This document shows, piece after piece, positions 5,928 through 14,358 of a DNA stretch of 19,672 nt (position 1 is the stretch's first letter; every line of letters starts with the position of its first letter). Below the pieces are notes generated by a model. The model saw only the letters and a program-made list of their open reading frames with translations. It had not been told where the DNA came from and did no database searches. Source of the DNA: an uncultured Propionibacteriaceae bacterium (GTDB taxonomy: Bacteria > Actinomycetota > Actinomycetes > Propionibacteriales > Propionibacteriaceae); the NCBI GenBank assembly GCA_936924635.1, contig CAKZHP010000041.1:1-19672 (forward strand), written 5' to 3'. The position numbers and the translations under genes were made by a program.

Positions 5928-6617
5928 GTGCTGTCGCCCGTCCACGCCGCGCTGGTCGCCCTCGTCTGCGGCGTCGTCGCAGCGACGACGGCAGGCCCTC
6001 TGCTGCGCACAGTGCCCGAGCCCGAGCTCGATGGCGACGACGACAAGGTGCCTTACGCCTCGTTGGCCACCGCACGAACGGCGCTCGCATGCTTCTGCTG
6101 GGCGACCGGCCTGACGCTGGTGGCCTGCCTCACGATCCCGGTCGCGAGGATCGCGCCCTGGCTGGTGCTGGCCGTGGTGGGCTCCATCGCGTCCGTGATC
6201 GACATCGCGACCACCTGGATCCCCAGGGTGCTGCTGCACGCCGGCTGGGGCCTGATGGCGCTCGCCGTCCTGCCCTCGGCCTGGTCCCTGGGTGACAGGG
6301 CCGGGGTGATCCGTGCAGGGGTGGGGGCGGCGATCGTCGGGGGCCTGTTCTGGGTCGTGTGGGAGGTGGCTGCCCGCACCGCACGACAGGTGTTCGGCTT
6401 CGCCGACGTCCGCCTCGGGTTCCTGGCCGGCGCCGCCGCTGGCTGGGCCGGGTGGCAGACCGTCGGCCAGGCCCTTTTCCTCGGCTGCGTCGCCGGAGCC
6501 GTGTGGGGCGTGGTCACGGCGCTCGCCCGCCGCAGCGACGGGCCGTTTCCCTACGGGCCCAGCATCGCGCTGGGACCCTTCCTCGCACAGCTGCTCGGGC
6601 TGATGTCTGCCGGCTGA
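5928..6617 (+). CDS. A24-type prepilin peptidase, short form without methylase domain
   Basis: 229 residues from GTG at 5928, with AGGA 7 bases before it. Seven or so hydrophobic segments are visible. The two catalytic aspartates of aspartic prepilin peptidases fit D92 in SVIDIATTWIP and D160 in GFADVRLG, the latter corresponding to the GxGD motif with Ala replacing the second Gly. PYGPSIALGPF near the C-terminus is the usual PxGP segment. The N-terminal cytoplasmic methyltransferase domain with its four cysteines is missing, as in many actinobacterial tad/flp-type or TadV-like enzymes. It should cleave class III signal peptides of pilins or pseudopilins at the membrane. No pilin genes are in the window. 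Its stop lies 7 bases from the convergent trpD stop. Confidence 0.85.
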   Translation: MLSPVHAALVALVCGVVAATTAGPLLRTVPEPELDGDDDKVPYASLATARTALACFCWATGLTLVACLTIPVARIAPWLVLAVVGSIASVIDIATTWIPRVLLHAGWGLMALAVLPSAWSLGDRAGVIRAGVGAAIVGGLFWVVWEVAARTARQVFGFADVRLGFLAGAAAGWAGWQTVGQALFLGCVAGAVWGVVTALARRSDGPFPYGPSIALGPFLAQLLGLMSAG

Positions 6618-6624
6618 GCAGCCC

Positions 6625-7668
6625 TTAGGCCACGCGGAGCCGCTGGGTGTGCTCGGCCCACTGCCACAGCAGCCGCGTCGCAGCGCCGGAGTCGACGGCG
6701 GCCGCGGCCTCGCCCAGCCGGTCGGCCAGCTGATCGTTGATCGAGCGGCCCGGGTCGGGCCCGTGGAAGGAGACGAGTGCGGCGGCAGCGTTGAGCAGGA
6801 CGATGTCGCGCACCGCGCCCGGCTCTCCGCCCAGCACCGACCGCATCACCCGCGCATTGTGGTCCGGGGCGCCACCGACGAGATCGCTGATGGTGGCCGG
6901 GGCCAGGCCCAGCCCGGCCGGGTCCACCTCGTCCTGGGTCAGCTGCCCGTCGCGGACGAGCCAGACCCGTGACGTCGTGGTCGTGGTGAGCTCGTCGAGG
7001 CCATCGTCGCCGTGGAAGACCAGGCCCCGGCCGCCCCGGGCTGCGAGCACCTCGGCCATCAGCCCGGCCATGCGCAGGTCCGCGACCCCGACGGCGTGGG
7101 CGTGCGGGCGGGCCGGGTTCGCCAGCGGCCCCAGGAAGTTGAAGGTGGTCGCGATCCCGAGCTCACGTCGGGTGGTCGCCGCGTGTCGCAGCGAGGCGTG
7201 GTAGAGGGGGGCGAACAGGAAGACGACCCCGTCGTCGCGCAGCACCTCGGCCTGCTGCTCCGGCCGCAGGTCGAGCGCCAGGCCCACCGCCTCGAGAACA
7301 TCGGCGGCGCCGCACGCCGACGAAGCGGCGCGGCTGCCGTGCTTGACGACCTTGGCGCCGGCCGCGGCGACGACCACCGCCGCCATGGTCGACACGTTGA
7401 CCGTGTTCGCGCGGTCAGCCCCAGTGCCGACGATGTCGACGGCCTCCCGGTCGAGAGTGATGGGCGTGGCCACCTCGAGCATGGCCTCTGCGCAGGCGGA
7501 GATCTCCTCGGCCTTCTCCCCCTTGGCCCGCAGGGCGACCGCGAACGCGGCGATGTGGACCGGCGACGCCTCCCCGGCCAGCACCTGCCCCATGGCCCAC
7601 CGCACCTCGGGGCCGGAGAGGTCCTCGCCCTTGACGAGCCGCGTCAGCAGGTCGGGCCAGGTCGTCAT
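6625..7668 (-). CDS. trpD: Anthranilate phosphoribosyltransferase
   Basis: 347 residues, normal family length. It transfers phosphoribosyl from PRPP to anthranilate in tryptophan synthesis. Diagnostic segments: DIVGTGADRANTVNVSTMAA (PRPP-binding Gly-rich loop, here GTGAD rather than GTGGD), KHGSRAASSACGAADVLEAVG, FLFAPLYHASLRHAATTRRELG and FNFLGPLANPARP. The DE pair of the magnesium-binding motif is in GDDGLDELTTTTTS. The start ATG overlaps the stop of the upstream receiver-like gene (TGATG), so it is probably translationally coupled. No other trp genes are nearby; trpD next to ctaE is the actinobacterial arrangement. Confidence 0.95.
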   Translation of the reverse strand: MTTWPDLLTRLVKGEDLSGPEVRWAMGQVLAGEASPVHIAAFAVALRAKGEKAEEISACAEAMLEVATPITLDREAVDIVGTGADRANTVNVSTMAAVVVAAAGAKVVKHGSRAASSACGAADVLEAVGLALDLRPEQQAEVLRDDGVVFLFAPLYHASLRHAATTRRELGIATTFNFLGPLANPARPHAHAVGVADLRMAGLMAEVLAARGGRGLVFHGDDGLDELTTTTTSRVWLVRDGQLTQDEVDPAGLGLAPATISDLVGGAPDHNARVMRSVLGGEPGAVRDIVLLNAAAALVSFHGPDPGRSINDQLADRLGEAAAAVDSGAATRLLWQWAEHTQRLRVA

Positions 7669-8075
7669 CAGGCGCGCTGGTCCACGACGGCCGCCCGCCG
7701 CAGCAGCCCGGCCACCTGCGCCGGGAGGCGTACGGGATCGACCGGGAACGGGCTGATCGCCTCGGCCCCGGACCAGGTGGCCAGCCACGCGTCCTGCGGC
7801 CGCGCCACGAGCAGGAGGATCGGCGGGCAGTGAGGGATCTCGTCCTTCATCTGCTTCGCCACGCCCATGCCGCCAGCCGGTGTCGCCTCCCCGTCGAAGA
7901 TGCACAGGTCGTAGGTCGCGGACTCCAGGGCCTTGATGACTGCCGCAGGCGTGGCAACCTCCTCGATCTCGACCTCCGGCACGTCGGAGGCGACCTTGCG
8001 GCCCAGGGCCACGCGCACCTGCCCCCGCACCAGTCGGTCGTCGGAGTAGAGCAGCACCTTGCTGGTCGCGTTCAC
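7668..8075 (-). CDS. Stand-alone receiver-like (pseudo-receiver) protein
   Basis: 135 residues from GTG at 8075, with GAGGA 7 bases upstream lying inside the previous gene. The fold is that of a CheY-type receiver: acidic pair D12-D13 in LLYSDDRLVR, and D61 in DLCIFDGEATP at the phospho-acceptor place. The conserved Thr/Ser of beta-4 reads LLLVARPQD, and the conserved Lys of beta-5 is missing (AISPFPVDP). Without these it may not signal by normal phosphorylation. There is no output domain. It is tightly packed between ctaG and trpD (2-base gap and TGATG overlap), so it may act with cytochrome oxidase assembly or be a co-regulated partner. Role unknown. Confidence 0.8.
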   Translation of the reverse strand: MNATSKVLLYSDDRLVRGQVRVALGRKVASDVPEVEIEEVATPAAVIKALESATYDLCIFDGEATPAGGMGVAKQMKDEIPHCPPILLLVARPQDAWLATWSGAEAISPFPVDPVRLPAQVAGLLRRAAVVDQRA

Positions 8076-8077
8076 AG

Positions 8078-9082
8078 TCAGTCCTCGTGGTCGGGTCCGG
8101 GCTCCGGCGGCATCCTATCCCCGGCGACCCCGACCGCGGCGCGTGCCGCCTCGCGCTCCTCACGGTCGAGACGGCGGTCCACCCGGGCCGCCTCCCGCTG
8201 CGACTCGCGCCACCACCCCACGAACAGCGCCGTGAGAGTCGACAGCATCGTGAAGTCGCCCGTGGCCCACAGGATGCCCCCCGCCAGGTACTGGTCCGCC
8301 ATGGGGCTCGGCCCCCAGGTGCGGTCGAAGGCCAGGTACCAGTCCTCGGCGACCAGCTTCTTCGCACCCATCAGCGTGGTGCCCAGGAAGGCGTGGAACG
8401 GCATGGTGACGAAGAACAGCACGATGCGGATCGGGTAGGGGACCCGCCACGGCGTCGGGTCGGCGCCGATGAGGGGGAAGAAGAACGCACAGCCGACGCT
8501 GACCATCCACACGTGCATGAGGTCGTGGCCCCAGTCGTTGCGCATGGTCCACTCGTACAGGCCGGTCGGGTACAGGGCGAACGGCGTCGCCACCATGGCA
8601 GCCGTGGTGAGCCCCGGGAACAGCAGCCACCGGGCAACCCGCGAGTGGACGACCGCGAGCAGCGTGGTCCGCCCCCGTCCCGGGAGGGTCCGCAGCGCCA
8701 GGGTGATCGGGGTGCCCTGGCTCATGAACACGGGAGCGATCATCCCCAGCGCCATGTGCTGGACCATGTGGATGCTGAACAGCACGTTGTCGTACACCCC
8801 GAGGGGCCCGAGCATGCAGTAGGCCAGGATCGCCATGGCCAGCAGCCACGACAGGGTCCGCGACAGCGGCCAGCCGTCGCCACGCCGCCGCAGGGCCGTC
8901 ACACCCCACAGGTAGAGGACGACCCCGGCCAGGAGCGGCACCGCCGCCAGCCAGCTCCACTCCCATGCCGTGAGCAGACGGATCAGGGTGAAGGGTGCCG
9001 GCTGGTTGTCGGGGTCAGCGTGGAGAGGAAGAGGGAGCCACGCGTGCATGCCCGCCATCATGCCAGCCCGGGCCAGCGACAT
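8078..9082 (-). CDS. ctaG: CtaG-type cytochrome c oxidase assembly membrane protein
   Basis: 334 residues if the ATG at 9082 is used; ATGs at 9061, 9058 and 9049 are also in frame and none has a clear ribosome binding site. About seven membrane segments. Family signatures visible: LAMAILAYCMLGPLGVYDNVLFSIHMVQHMALGMIAPVFMSQGTPITLALR, then NDWGHDLMHVWMVSVGCAFFFPLIGADP and FFVTMPFHAFLGTTLM. The histidines in HMVQHM, HDLMH and FHAF are those conserved in the caa3/CtaG (DUF1404-like) family, thought to help deliver copper to oxidase. The C-terminal tail is charged and coiled. It diverges from ctaE, encoding subunit III of the oxidase, which fits an assembly role. Confidence 0.85.
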   Translation of the reverse strand: MSLARAGMMAGMHAWLPLPLHADPDNQPAPFTLIRLLTAWEWSWLAAVPLLAGVVLYLWGVTALRRRGDGWPLSRTLSWLLAMAILAYCMLGPLGVYDNVLFSIHMVQHMALGMIAPVFMSQGTPITLALRTLPGRGRTTLLAVVHSRVARWLLFPGLTTAAMVATPFALYPTGLYEWTMRNDWGHDLMHVWMVSVGCAFFFPLIGADPTPWRVPYPIRIVLFFVTMPFHAFLGTTLMGAKKLVAEDWYLAFDRTWGPSPMADQYLAGGILWATGDFTMLSTLTALFVGWWRESQREAARVDRRLDREEREAARAAVGVAGDRMPPEPGPDHED

Positions 9083-9132
9083 CCCCGCCACGGCTTTGCC
9101 GTTCGGGTGGCCTCGACCTCGGCAGGTATGGG

Positions 9133-9138
9133 CATAAT
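9133..9138 (+). promoter_or_regulatory. -10 element CATAAT of the ctaE-qcrCAB operon
   Basis: CATAAT lies 5 bases before the GTG start of ctaE, with no Shine-Dalgarno between them, which suggests a leaderless mRNA. A clear -35 is not seen. Confidence 0.5.
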
Positions 9139-9143
9139 GAGCC

Positions 9144-9869
9144 GTGCCCACTACGCAGACTCCCCCAGGCGACGTCCTTCCGTCAGGCGCGCTGCACCCG
9201 GTCGCCCGGCCGCGGCTCCACGGCGACCCGAGGCAGCCGATGTTCGCCGACAAGGTGAGCATCGGGGTCATCGTGTGGCTGGCCAGCGAGCTGATGTTCT
9301 TCGCGGCGCTGTTCGCGGCGTACTTCACGATCCGCAACGTGACCAACGAAGCCGCCGAGCCTGGCCACCGCACCCTGTTCCAGGCCGGCAACGACATGCT
9401 CAACATCACGTTCGCCGGCATCAACACGCTGATCCTGGTGCTCAGCTCGGTGACCTGCCAGCTCGGCGTCTTCAAGGCCGAGCACGGTCAGCTCCGCCGC
9501 ACCAAGGGCCTGCTCAGCGTCGCCTCCTGGGGCATGCGTGAGTGGTACACGCTGACGTTCCTCATGGGCTCGGTGTTCGTGGCCGGCCAGGTCTGGGAGT
9601 ACTTCACCCTCTTCTCCGAGGGCGTCACCATCTCCTCGGACGCGTTCGGGTCGGTGTTCTTCCTGGCGACCGGCTTCCACGGTCTGCACGTGGCCGGCGG
9701 CCTGATCGCGTTCCTGCTGCTGATCGGCCGCACCTACGCGACCCGCCGCTTCACCCGCGAGCAGATGGTCAACTCGATCGTGGTCTCCTACTACTGGCAC
9801 TTCGTCGACGCGATCTGGATCATCCTCTTCATCGCCGTCTACATCCTGGACGCACCGTGGTTCCGGTAG
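9144..9869 (+). CDS. ctaE: Cytochrome c oxidase subunit III (aa3-type)
   Basis: 241 residues, GTG start. After a 35-residue leader without a signal peptide come about five membrane segments: VSIGVIVWLASELMFFAALFAAYF with the conserved Glu, MLNITFAGINTLILVLSS, EWYTLTFLMGSVFVAGQVWEYF, FGSVFFLATGFHGLHVAGG and SYYWHFVDAIWIILFIAVYI. GFHGLHV and YYWHFVDAIW are subunit III hallmarks. It lies in the cytoplasmic membrane as part of the actinobacterial bcc-aa3 supercomplex. It is first in the operon with qcrCAB, as in mycobacteria (Rv2193-Rv2196). Confidence 0.96.
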   Translation: MPTTQTPPGDVLPSGALHPVARPRLHGDPRQPMFADKVSIGVIVWLASELMFFAALFAAYFTIRNVTNEAAEPGHRTLFQAGNDMLNITFAGINTLILVLSSVTCQLGVFKAEHGQLRRTKGLLSVASWGMREWYTLTFLMGSVFVAGQVWEYFTLFSEGVTISSDAFGSVFFLATGFHGLHVAGGLIAFLLLIGRTYATRRFTREQMVNSIVVSYYWHFVDAIWIILFIAVYILDAPWFR

Positions 9870-9898
9870 TCCCCCCCACCCACACGAAAGGGACGCGC

Positions 9899-10690
9899 AT
9901 GAAGCGTCGCGGTTCTCGCAGAGCCTTCCGAGTGATGCTGCTCAGCGCGGCCCTCCTGGTCCTGGGCGGCCTCTACTCCGTGGTCGCGCCCTCGCGCTCC
10001 ACGGCGGCCCCCGTCGTCCCCGAGGAGGTGGCGCGCGGTCAGGCGCTGTACGTGCAGAACTGCTCGTCGTGCCACGGTCTCGGCGGTCAGGGCACCAGCC
10101 AGGCCCCCGACATCCGCAACGTCGGCGCCGCCGCCGTGCACTTCCAGGTGAGCTCGGGCCGCATGCCGATGGCCGGCCAGGCCGTTCAGGCTCCGCGTCG
10201 CCAGAACCTCTACACCGACGCCGAGGTCCAGGCCCTGGCCGACTACGTCGCCTCGCTCGGCACCGGTCCGGCGATCCCGGCCCCGGCCCAGTACGACCCC
10301 GCCGGCCTCAGCGAGGAGGAGATCGCCAAGGGTGGCGAGATCTTCCGCACCAACTGCTCGGCCTGCCACAACTTCGCCGGCAACGGCGGCGCGCTGCCCA
10401 ACGGCGTGGCTGCCCCGCCGCTGACCGGTGACGTCACGCCGCAGCAGATCCTCGAGGCGCTGCGTACGGGGCCGGGCCAGATGCCCGTCTTCCCGGAGTC
10501 CAGCCTCCCCGACGAGGACGCCCGCGCCGTCATCGGCTACCTGACCGAGCTTCACGAGCAGCCCAGCGGCGGCAGCACGCTCGGCGGCATCGGCCCCGTG
10601 GCCGAAGGCTTCGCCGCATGGGTCATCGGCATCGGGGGGCTGTCCCTCTTCGCCGTCTGGATCGCCTCGAAGGGGGCCCGCGCCCGATGA
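9899..10690 (+). CDS. qcrC: Dihaem cytochrome c subunit of cytochrome bc1 (cytochrome cc)
   Basis: 263 residues. An N-terminal membrane anchor (VMLLSAALLVLGGLYSVVA) is followed by two c-type haem domains: C55-SSC-H59 and C153-SAC-H157. GRMPM and GPGQMPVF supply the likely Met ligands. A C-terminal membrane helix (FAAWVIGIGGLSLFAVWIAS) anchors the protein. The dihaem subunit replaces a soluble cytochrome c, passing electrons directly to the aa3 oxidase. AAAGGGA sits before the ATG. Its stop overlaps the qcrA start (ATGA). Confidence 0.97.
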   Translation: MKRRGSRRAFRVMLLSAALLVLGGLYSVVAPSRSTAAPVVPEEVARGQALYVQNCSSCHGLGGQGTSQAPDIRNVGAAAVHFQVSSGRMPMAGQAVQAPRRQNLYTDAEVQALADYVASLGTGPAIPAPAQYDPAGLSEEEIAKGGEIFRTNCSACHNFAGNGGALPNGVAAPPLTGDVTPQQILEALRTGPGQMPVFPESSLPDEDARAVIGYLTELHEQPSGGSTLGGIGPVAEGFAAWVIGIGGLSLFAVWIASKGARAR

Positions 10691-11763
10691 GCCAGGACAT
10701 CACTCCCCAGCCCCAGACCGAGGTCGTCAAGGCCTACCCCGTCCCGGACCCCGGGGTGGAGGAGCACGTCGAGCGGTGGGCCGATGCCGACCCGGCGACC
10801 GGTGACCGCATCGCCCGGCAGATCACGATCCTGCTGGGTCTCGTCCCGGTCCTCTGCATCGCCTTCGTCGTCTGCTACTTCGCCATCCCGAAGTCGACCA
10901 CGGTCGACTTCGCGGGCCTGCACGCCCCGGCGCTGCACATCTGGCTCGGGCTGCTCGCAGGCCTCGCGATCCTGTTCATCGGCATCGGGGTCATCCAGTG
11001 GGCCCGCCAGCTCATGAACGATCACGAGATCATCGAGTACCGGCACAGCGCGGCGTCCTCCCCCGAGGCCCGGGAAGGTGCCCTGGACGCCATCGAGGCC
11101 GGCGTCGCCGACTCCGGGATCAGCCGCCGCCGGACCCTGGGCACCGCCCTGGCCGGTGGTCTGGGCCTCCTCGTCGTGCCCCCGGTCGTCATGCTGGCCG
11201 ACATGGGCCCGTGGCCCGGCCCCGGCATGCGCGCCGCCACCATCGAGAAGACCATCTGGGCCGAGGGCGTGCACCTCGTCACCGACGTCACCTACCGGCG
11301 CATCAAGGCGACGGACATGATCGTCGGCGAGCTCATCAACGGTCAGCCCGAGCCGCTCAAGGACCTGGAGCACGACGCGGTCGCGTACCAGCGCGCCAAG
11401 GCCAAGGCCGCCATCATCGTCGTGCGCATGGATCCTGCCTCGATCAAGATCCCGGACTCCCGCAAGGACTGGCAGGTCGACGGCATCCTCTGCTACTCGA
11501 AGATCTGCACCCACGTCGGGTGCCCGATCTCCCTGTGGGAGCAGCAGACGCACCACCTGCTGTGCCCCTGCCACCAGTCCACGTTCGATCTCGGCAACTC
11601 CGGCGTCGTCGTGTTCGGGCCTGCGGGCCACTCGCTGCCCCAGCTGCCCATCACGACCGACAAGGACGGCTACCTGGTCGCTCGCAGCGACTTCACCGTC
11701 CCGGTCGGCCCCAGCTACTTCGAGCGCGACTCGCGCAACGACTACAAGGACGGGGATCGCTGA
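10687..11763 (+). CDS. qcrA: Rieske [2Fe-2S] subunit of cytochrome bc1
   Basis: 358 residues, the long actinobacterial form. There are three membrane segments (about 47-67, 83-104 and 152-171); the third follows SRRRTLG, a Tat-like twin-arginine motif. The cluster-binding motifs are CTHVGC (C274, H276, C279) and CPCHQS (C293, C295, H296). C274, H276, C293 and H296 bind the cluster and C279-C295 should form the disulfide. FGPAGHSLPQLPI is the Pro-loop region. It oxidises menaquinol at the Qo site and reduces QcrC. Starts on the ATGA overlap with qcrC and ends on a TGATG overlap with qcrB. Confidence 0.97.
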   Translation: MSQDITPQPQTEVVKAYPVPDPGVEEHVERWADADPATGDRIARQITILLGLVPVLCIAFVVCYFAIPKSTTVDFAGLHAPALHIWLGLLAGLAILFIGIGVIQWARQLMNDHEIIEYRHSAASSPEAREGALDAIEAGVADSGISRRRTLGTALAGGLGLLVVPPVVMLADMGPWPGPGMRAATIEKTIWAEGVHLVTDVTYRRIKATDMIVGELINGQPEPLKDLEHDAVAYQRAKAKAAIIVVRMDPASIKIPDSRKDWQVDGILCYSKICTHVGCPISLWEQQTHHLLCPCHQSTFDLGNSGVVVFGPAGHSLPQLPITTDKDGYLVARSDFTVPVGPSYFERDSRNDYKDGDR

Positions 11764-13472
11764 TGGCCAGGCCCACCACCGTCGTCGCTGAGGACGCTCC
11801 CGTCCTCGAGCAGACCACGCCGCGGGCCAAGCGCCCCATGTCGAAGCTGGGCGGTCCCGCCACCTTCCTCGACGACCGGGCCGGCATCGGCGCCCTGGGC
11901 AAGGGCACGCTGCGCAAGGTCTTCCCCGACCACTGGTCGTTCCTGCTCGGTGAGATCGCGCTCTACTCGTTCATCATCTTGCTGCTGTCGGGCATCTTCC
12001 TCACGATCTGGTTCAAGCCGTCCATGGCCGAGACCGAGTACATGGGGTCCTACCAGCTGCTGCGGGGCGTCCCGATGTCGGAGGCCTTCGCCTCGACCGT
12101 GACCCTCTCGTTCGACGTCAGGGGCGGTCTGCTGGTCCGGCAGGTCCACCACTGGGCCGCGATGCTCTTCATCGCCGCCGCCACGGCTCACATGCTGCGT
12201 GTCTTCTTCACCGGTGCCTTCCGCAAGCCGCGCGAGCTCAACTGGCTCATCGGTGTCGGCCTGCTGGCCATGTCGCTGGTCGAGGGCTTCGCCGGCTACT
12301 CGCTCCCCGACGACCTGCTCTCGGGCACCGGCCTCCGCTTCGTCGACGGCCTGATCCGCTCGATCCCCCTGATCGGCACCTGGGCGGAGTTCTTCGTCTT
12401 CGGCGGCGAGTTCCCAGGCGACCTGATCGTGCCCCGTCTGTACATGGTGCACATCCTGCTGGTGCCGGGCCTGCTGCTGGCGCTGATCGGCGCCCACATG
12501 GCCCTGCTCGTCTACCACAAGCACACCCAGTTCCCCGGCCCTGGCCGCACGGAGAACAACGTGGTGGGCTACCCGCTGTTCCCGGTCTACATGGCCAAGG
12601 CCGGCGGCTTCTTCTTCATCGTGTTCGGCGTCACCGTGCTCATGGGCACCTTCCTCACCATCAACCCGGTGTGGTCGTACGGGCCGTACAACCCGGCCCA
12701 GGTGACCGCCGGGTCCCAGCCTGACTGGTACATGGGCTGGGTCGAGGGCGCGATCCGCATCATCCCGCCCATCGAGGGCCACTGGGGCCCCACCACCTGG
12801 GTCTGGCAGGTCTTCCTCCCCGGCGTCGGTCTCATGGGCCTGCTGTTCACGGCCCTGGGCGCCTGGCCGTTCATCGAGTCGTGGATCACGGGCGACAAGT
12901 CCGAGCACCATCTCCTCGACCGTCCGCGCAACGCGCCGACGCGTACCGCGCTCGGCGTGGCCGGGATGACCTGCTACGCGATGTTCTGGATCGCCGGCGG
13001 CAACGACATCCTCGCCGTGATGTTCCACCTCAGCCTGAACGCCGTGACGTACTTCATGCGGGTCGCGGTCTTCGTGGCGCCGGTCCTGGCGTTCCTCATC
13101 ACGCGCCGGATCTGTGCGTCGCTCCAGCGCGCCGACCGCAACCGCGTGCTGCACGGCAGCGAGACCGGGGTCATCGTCCAGACGCCGTCGGGCAAGTTCT
13201 ACGAGGACCACGTCCCGATCAGCCAGGCCGAGGCGTTCACCCTCACCCAGCACAGCGAGTACCCCGAGCTGGAGCCGACGGCCGCGGTCGACGCCAACGG
13301 CGTCGCTGTGCCGGCTGCCGTGAGCCCGCGCCGGGCCCGGTGGCGCAACTGGTTCGTCAAGGCCGACCAGCCCAAAGTGACCGCGGCCGAGATCGAGGAG
13401 TCGCACCACCACGGTGAGGACCAGGGCGAGGTCGCGGCCAACGAGGAGCGGCACGCCATCTCGAGCCACTGA
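11763..13472 (+). CDS. qcrB: Cytochrome b subunit of cytochrome bc1
   Basis: 569 residues, longer than mitochondrial cytochrome b because of the extended N- and C-terminal tails usual in Actinobacteria. Haem ligands fit the four-helix bundle: H129 or H130 in LVRQVHHWAAM, H143, H230 in LYMVHILLVPG and H245. VYHKHTQFPGPGRTENNVVGYPLFPVYMAKAGG is the loop typical of actinobacterial QcrB. The Qo motif is PDWY (residues 320-323) instead of PEWY, as in mycobacteria. The C-terminal 120 residues are charged and cytoplasmic, with a final HHHGEDQ-type stretch. Together with qcrA and qcrC it forms the menaquinol:cytochrome c oxidoreductase. Confidence 0.97.
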   Translation: MARPTTVVAEDAPVLEQTTPRAKRPMSKLGGPATFLDDRAGIGALGKGTLRKVFPDHWSFLLGEIALYSFIILLLSGIFLTIWFKPSMAETEYMGSYQLLRGVPMSEAFASTVTLSFDVRGGLLVRQVHHWAAMLFIAAATAHMLRVFFTGAFRKPRELNWLIGVGLLAMSLVEGFAGYSLPDDLLSGTGLRFVDGLIRSIPLIGTWAEFFVFGGEFPGDLIVPRLYMVHILLVPGLLLALIGAHMALLVYHKHTQFPGPGRTENNVVGYPLFPVYMAKAGGFFFIVFGVTVLMGTFLTINPVWSYGPYNPAQVTAGSQPDWYMGWVEGAIRIIPPIEGHWGPTTWVWQVFLPGVGLMGLLFTALGAWPFIESWITGDKSEHHLLDRPRNAPTRTALGVAGMTCYAMFWIAGGNDILAVMFHLSLNAVTYFMRVAVFVAPVLAFLITRRICASLQRADRNRVLHGSETGVIVQTPSGKFYEDHVPISQAEAFTLTQHSEYPELEPTAAVDANGVAVPAAVSPRRARWRNWFVKADQPKVTAAEIEESHHHGEDQGEVAANEERHAISSH

Positions 13473-13476
13473 CGCC

Positions 13477-14358
13477 GTGACGGGGCCGAGGCCGACACGC
13501 CTGTACGAGGCGTACGTCTTCGATCTCGACGGCACGATCTATCTCGGCGACGAGCCGCTGCCCGGTGCAGCCCGGCTCGTCGCCGAGCTGCGTCAGCGGC
13601 AGATCCCGGTCCGCTTCCTGTCGAACAACGCCACCCGGGATCCTGAGCAGTACGCGGCCAAGCTGACCGCCCTCGGGATCGAGACCCCGGTCAGCGACAT
13701 CACGAACACGGTGGTGACGACCATCGCCTGGCTCCGCGAGCACCGTCCCCAGGCGGTGGTCTTTCCTGTCGCTCCCCCGGCCGTGACCCGTGCCCTCGCG
13801 GCGGCTGGCTTCGAGGTCAGCGACGACCCGGCACGCATCGACGTGGTGATCTCCTCCTACGACACCTCCTTCGACTACCGCAAGCTGCAGGTCGCGTTCG
13901 ACGCCCTGTGGCGACGCCCCGATGCCGTACTGGTGGAGACGAACCCCGACCGCTACTGCCCCTACCCCGGCGGGCGCGGCGAGCCCGACGCAGCGGCGAT
14001 CACCGCCGCCATCGAGGCCTGTACGGGCGTTCGCAAGGTCGCGAGCCTCGGCAAGCCTGAACCCGTGATGATCGAGACCGCTCTCGCGGACCTGGACGTC
14101 GACCCGGCCGACGTGGTCATGGTGGGTGACCGGCTCGGCACCGACATCGCCATGGCCGCCCGTGCCGGCCTCGCCTCCGCCCTGGTGCTCACGGGCGACT
14201 CCACCCGTGAGGAGGCAGCCGCACTCCCCCGCGGCGAGCAGCCGACGTACGTGCTGGAGCGCATCGACGAGCTGCTCCCTGCCTCGGTGTGGCAGGAGCG
14301 GGGCTGGAGAGGTCTGGTGCAGCGCATGGCAGAATCACCCGGTGCGATTCCTTCATGA
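13477..14358 (+). CDS. HAD-superfamily phosphatase (NagD/PGP-like, IIA subfamily)
   Basis: 293 residues from GTG at 13477, 4 bases after the qcrB stop. HAD motif I is FDLDGTIYLGD (nucleophile D16, acid D18). Motif II is FLSNNATRDP. The Lys motif is in VASLGKPEPVM. Motif IV is MVGDRLGTDIAMAARAGLASALVLTG. The C2 cap region between the motifs places it in the NagD/p-nitrophenylphosphatase group that dephosphorylates sugar or nucleotide phosphates. The substrate cannot be told. It overlaps the next gene by 17 bases and is probably read from the qcr operon or coupled with guaB1. Confidence 0.9.
   Translation: MTGPRPTRLYEAYVFDLDGTIYLGDEPLPGAARLVAELRQRQIPVRFLSNNATRDPEQYAAKLTALGIETPVSDITNTVVTTIAWLREHRPQAVVFPVAPPAVTRALAAAGFEVSDDPARIDVVISSYDTSFDYRKLQVAFDALWRRPDAVLVETNPDRYCPYPGGRGEPDAAAITAAIEACTGVRKVASLGKPEPVMIETALADLDVDPADVVMVGDRLGTDIAMAARAGLASALVLTGDSTREEAAALPRGEQPTYVLERIDELLPASVWQERGWRGLVQRMAESPGAIPS

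Noticed and set aside
6625..8367. 580-residue reading of trpD with a long N-terminal extension.
   Set aside because: The extension reads through the receiver-like and ctaG genes in a wrong frame; trpD homology begins at the ATG 7668.
8087..9541. 484-residue + strand open frame across ctaG and ctaE.
   Set aside because: Shadow frame with His/Arg/Pro-rich composition; ctaG on the other strand and ctaE in another frame have clear family motifs.
12720..12735. PDWY instead of PEWY in the Qo motif of QcrB.
   Set aside because: This is the normal actinobacterial form, also seen in mycobacteria.
11742..13535. 597-residue open frame opposite qcrB.
   Set aside because: Antisense shadow of a high-GC gene, with Arg/Asp/Gly-rich composition and no recognisable domain; qcrB is certain.
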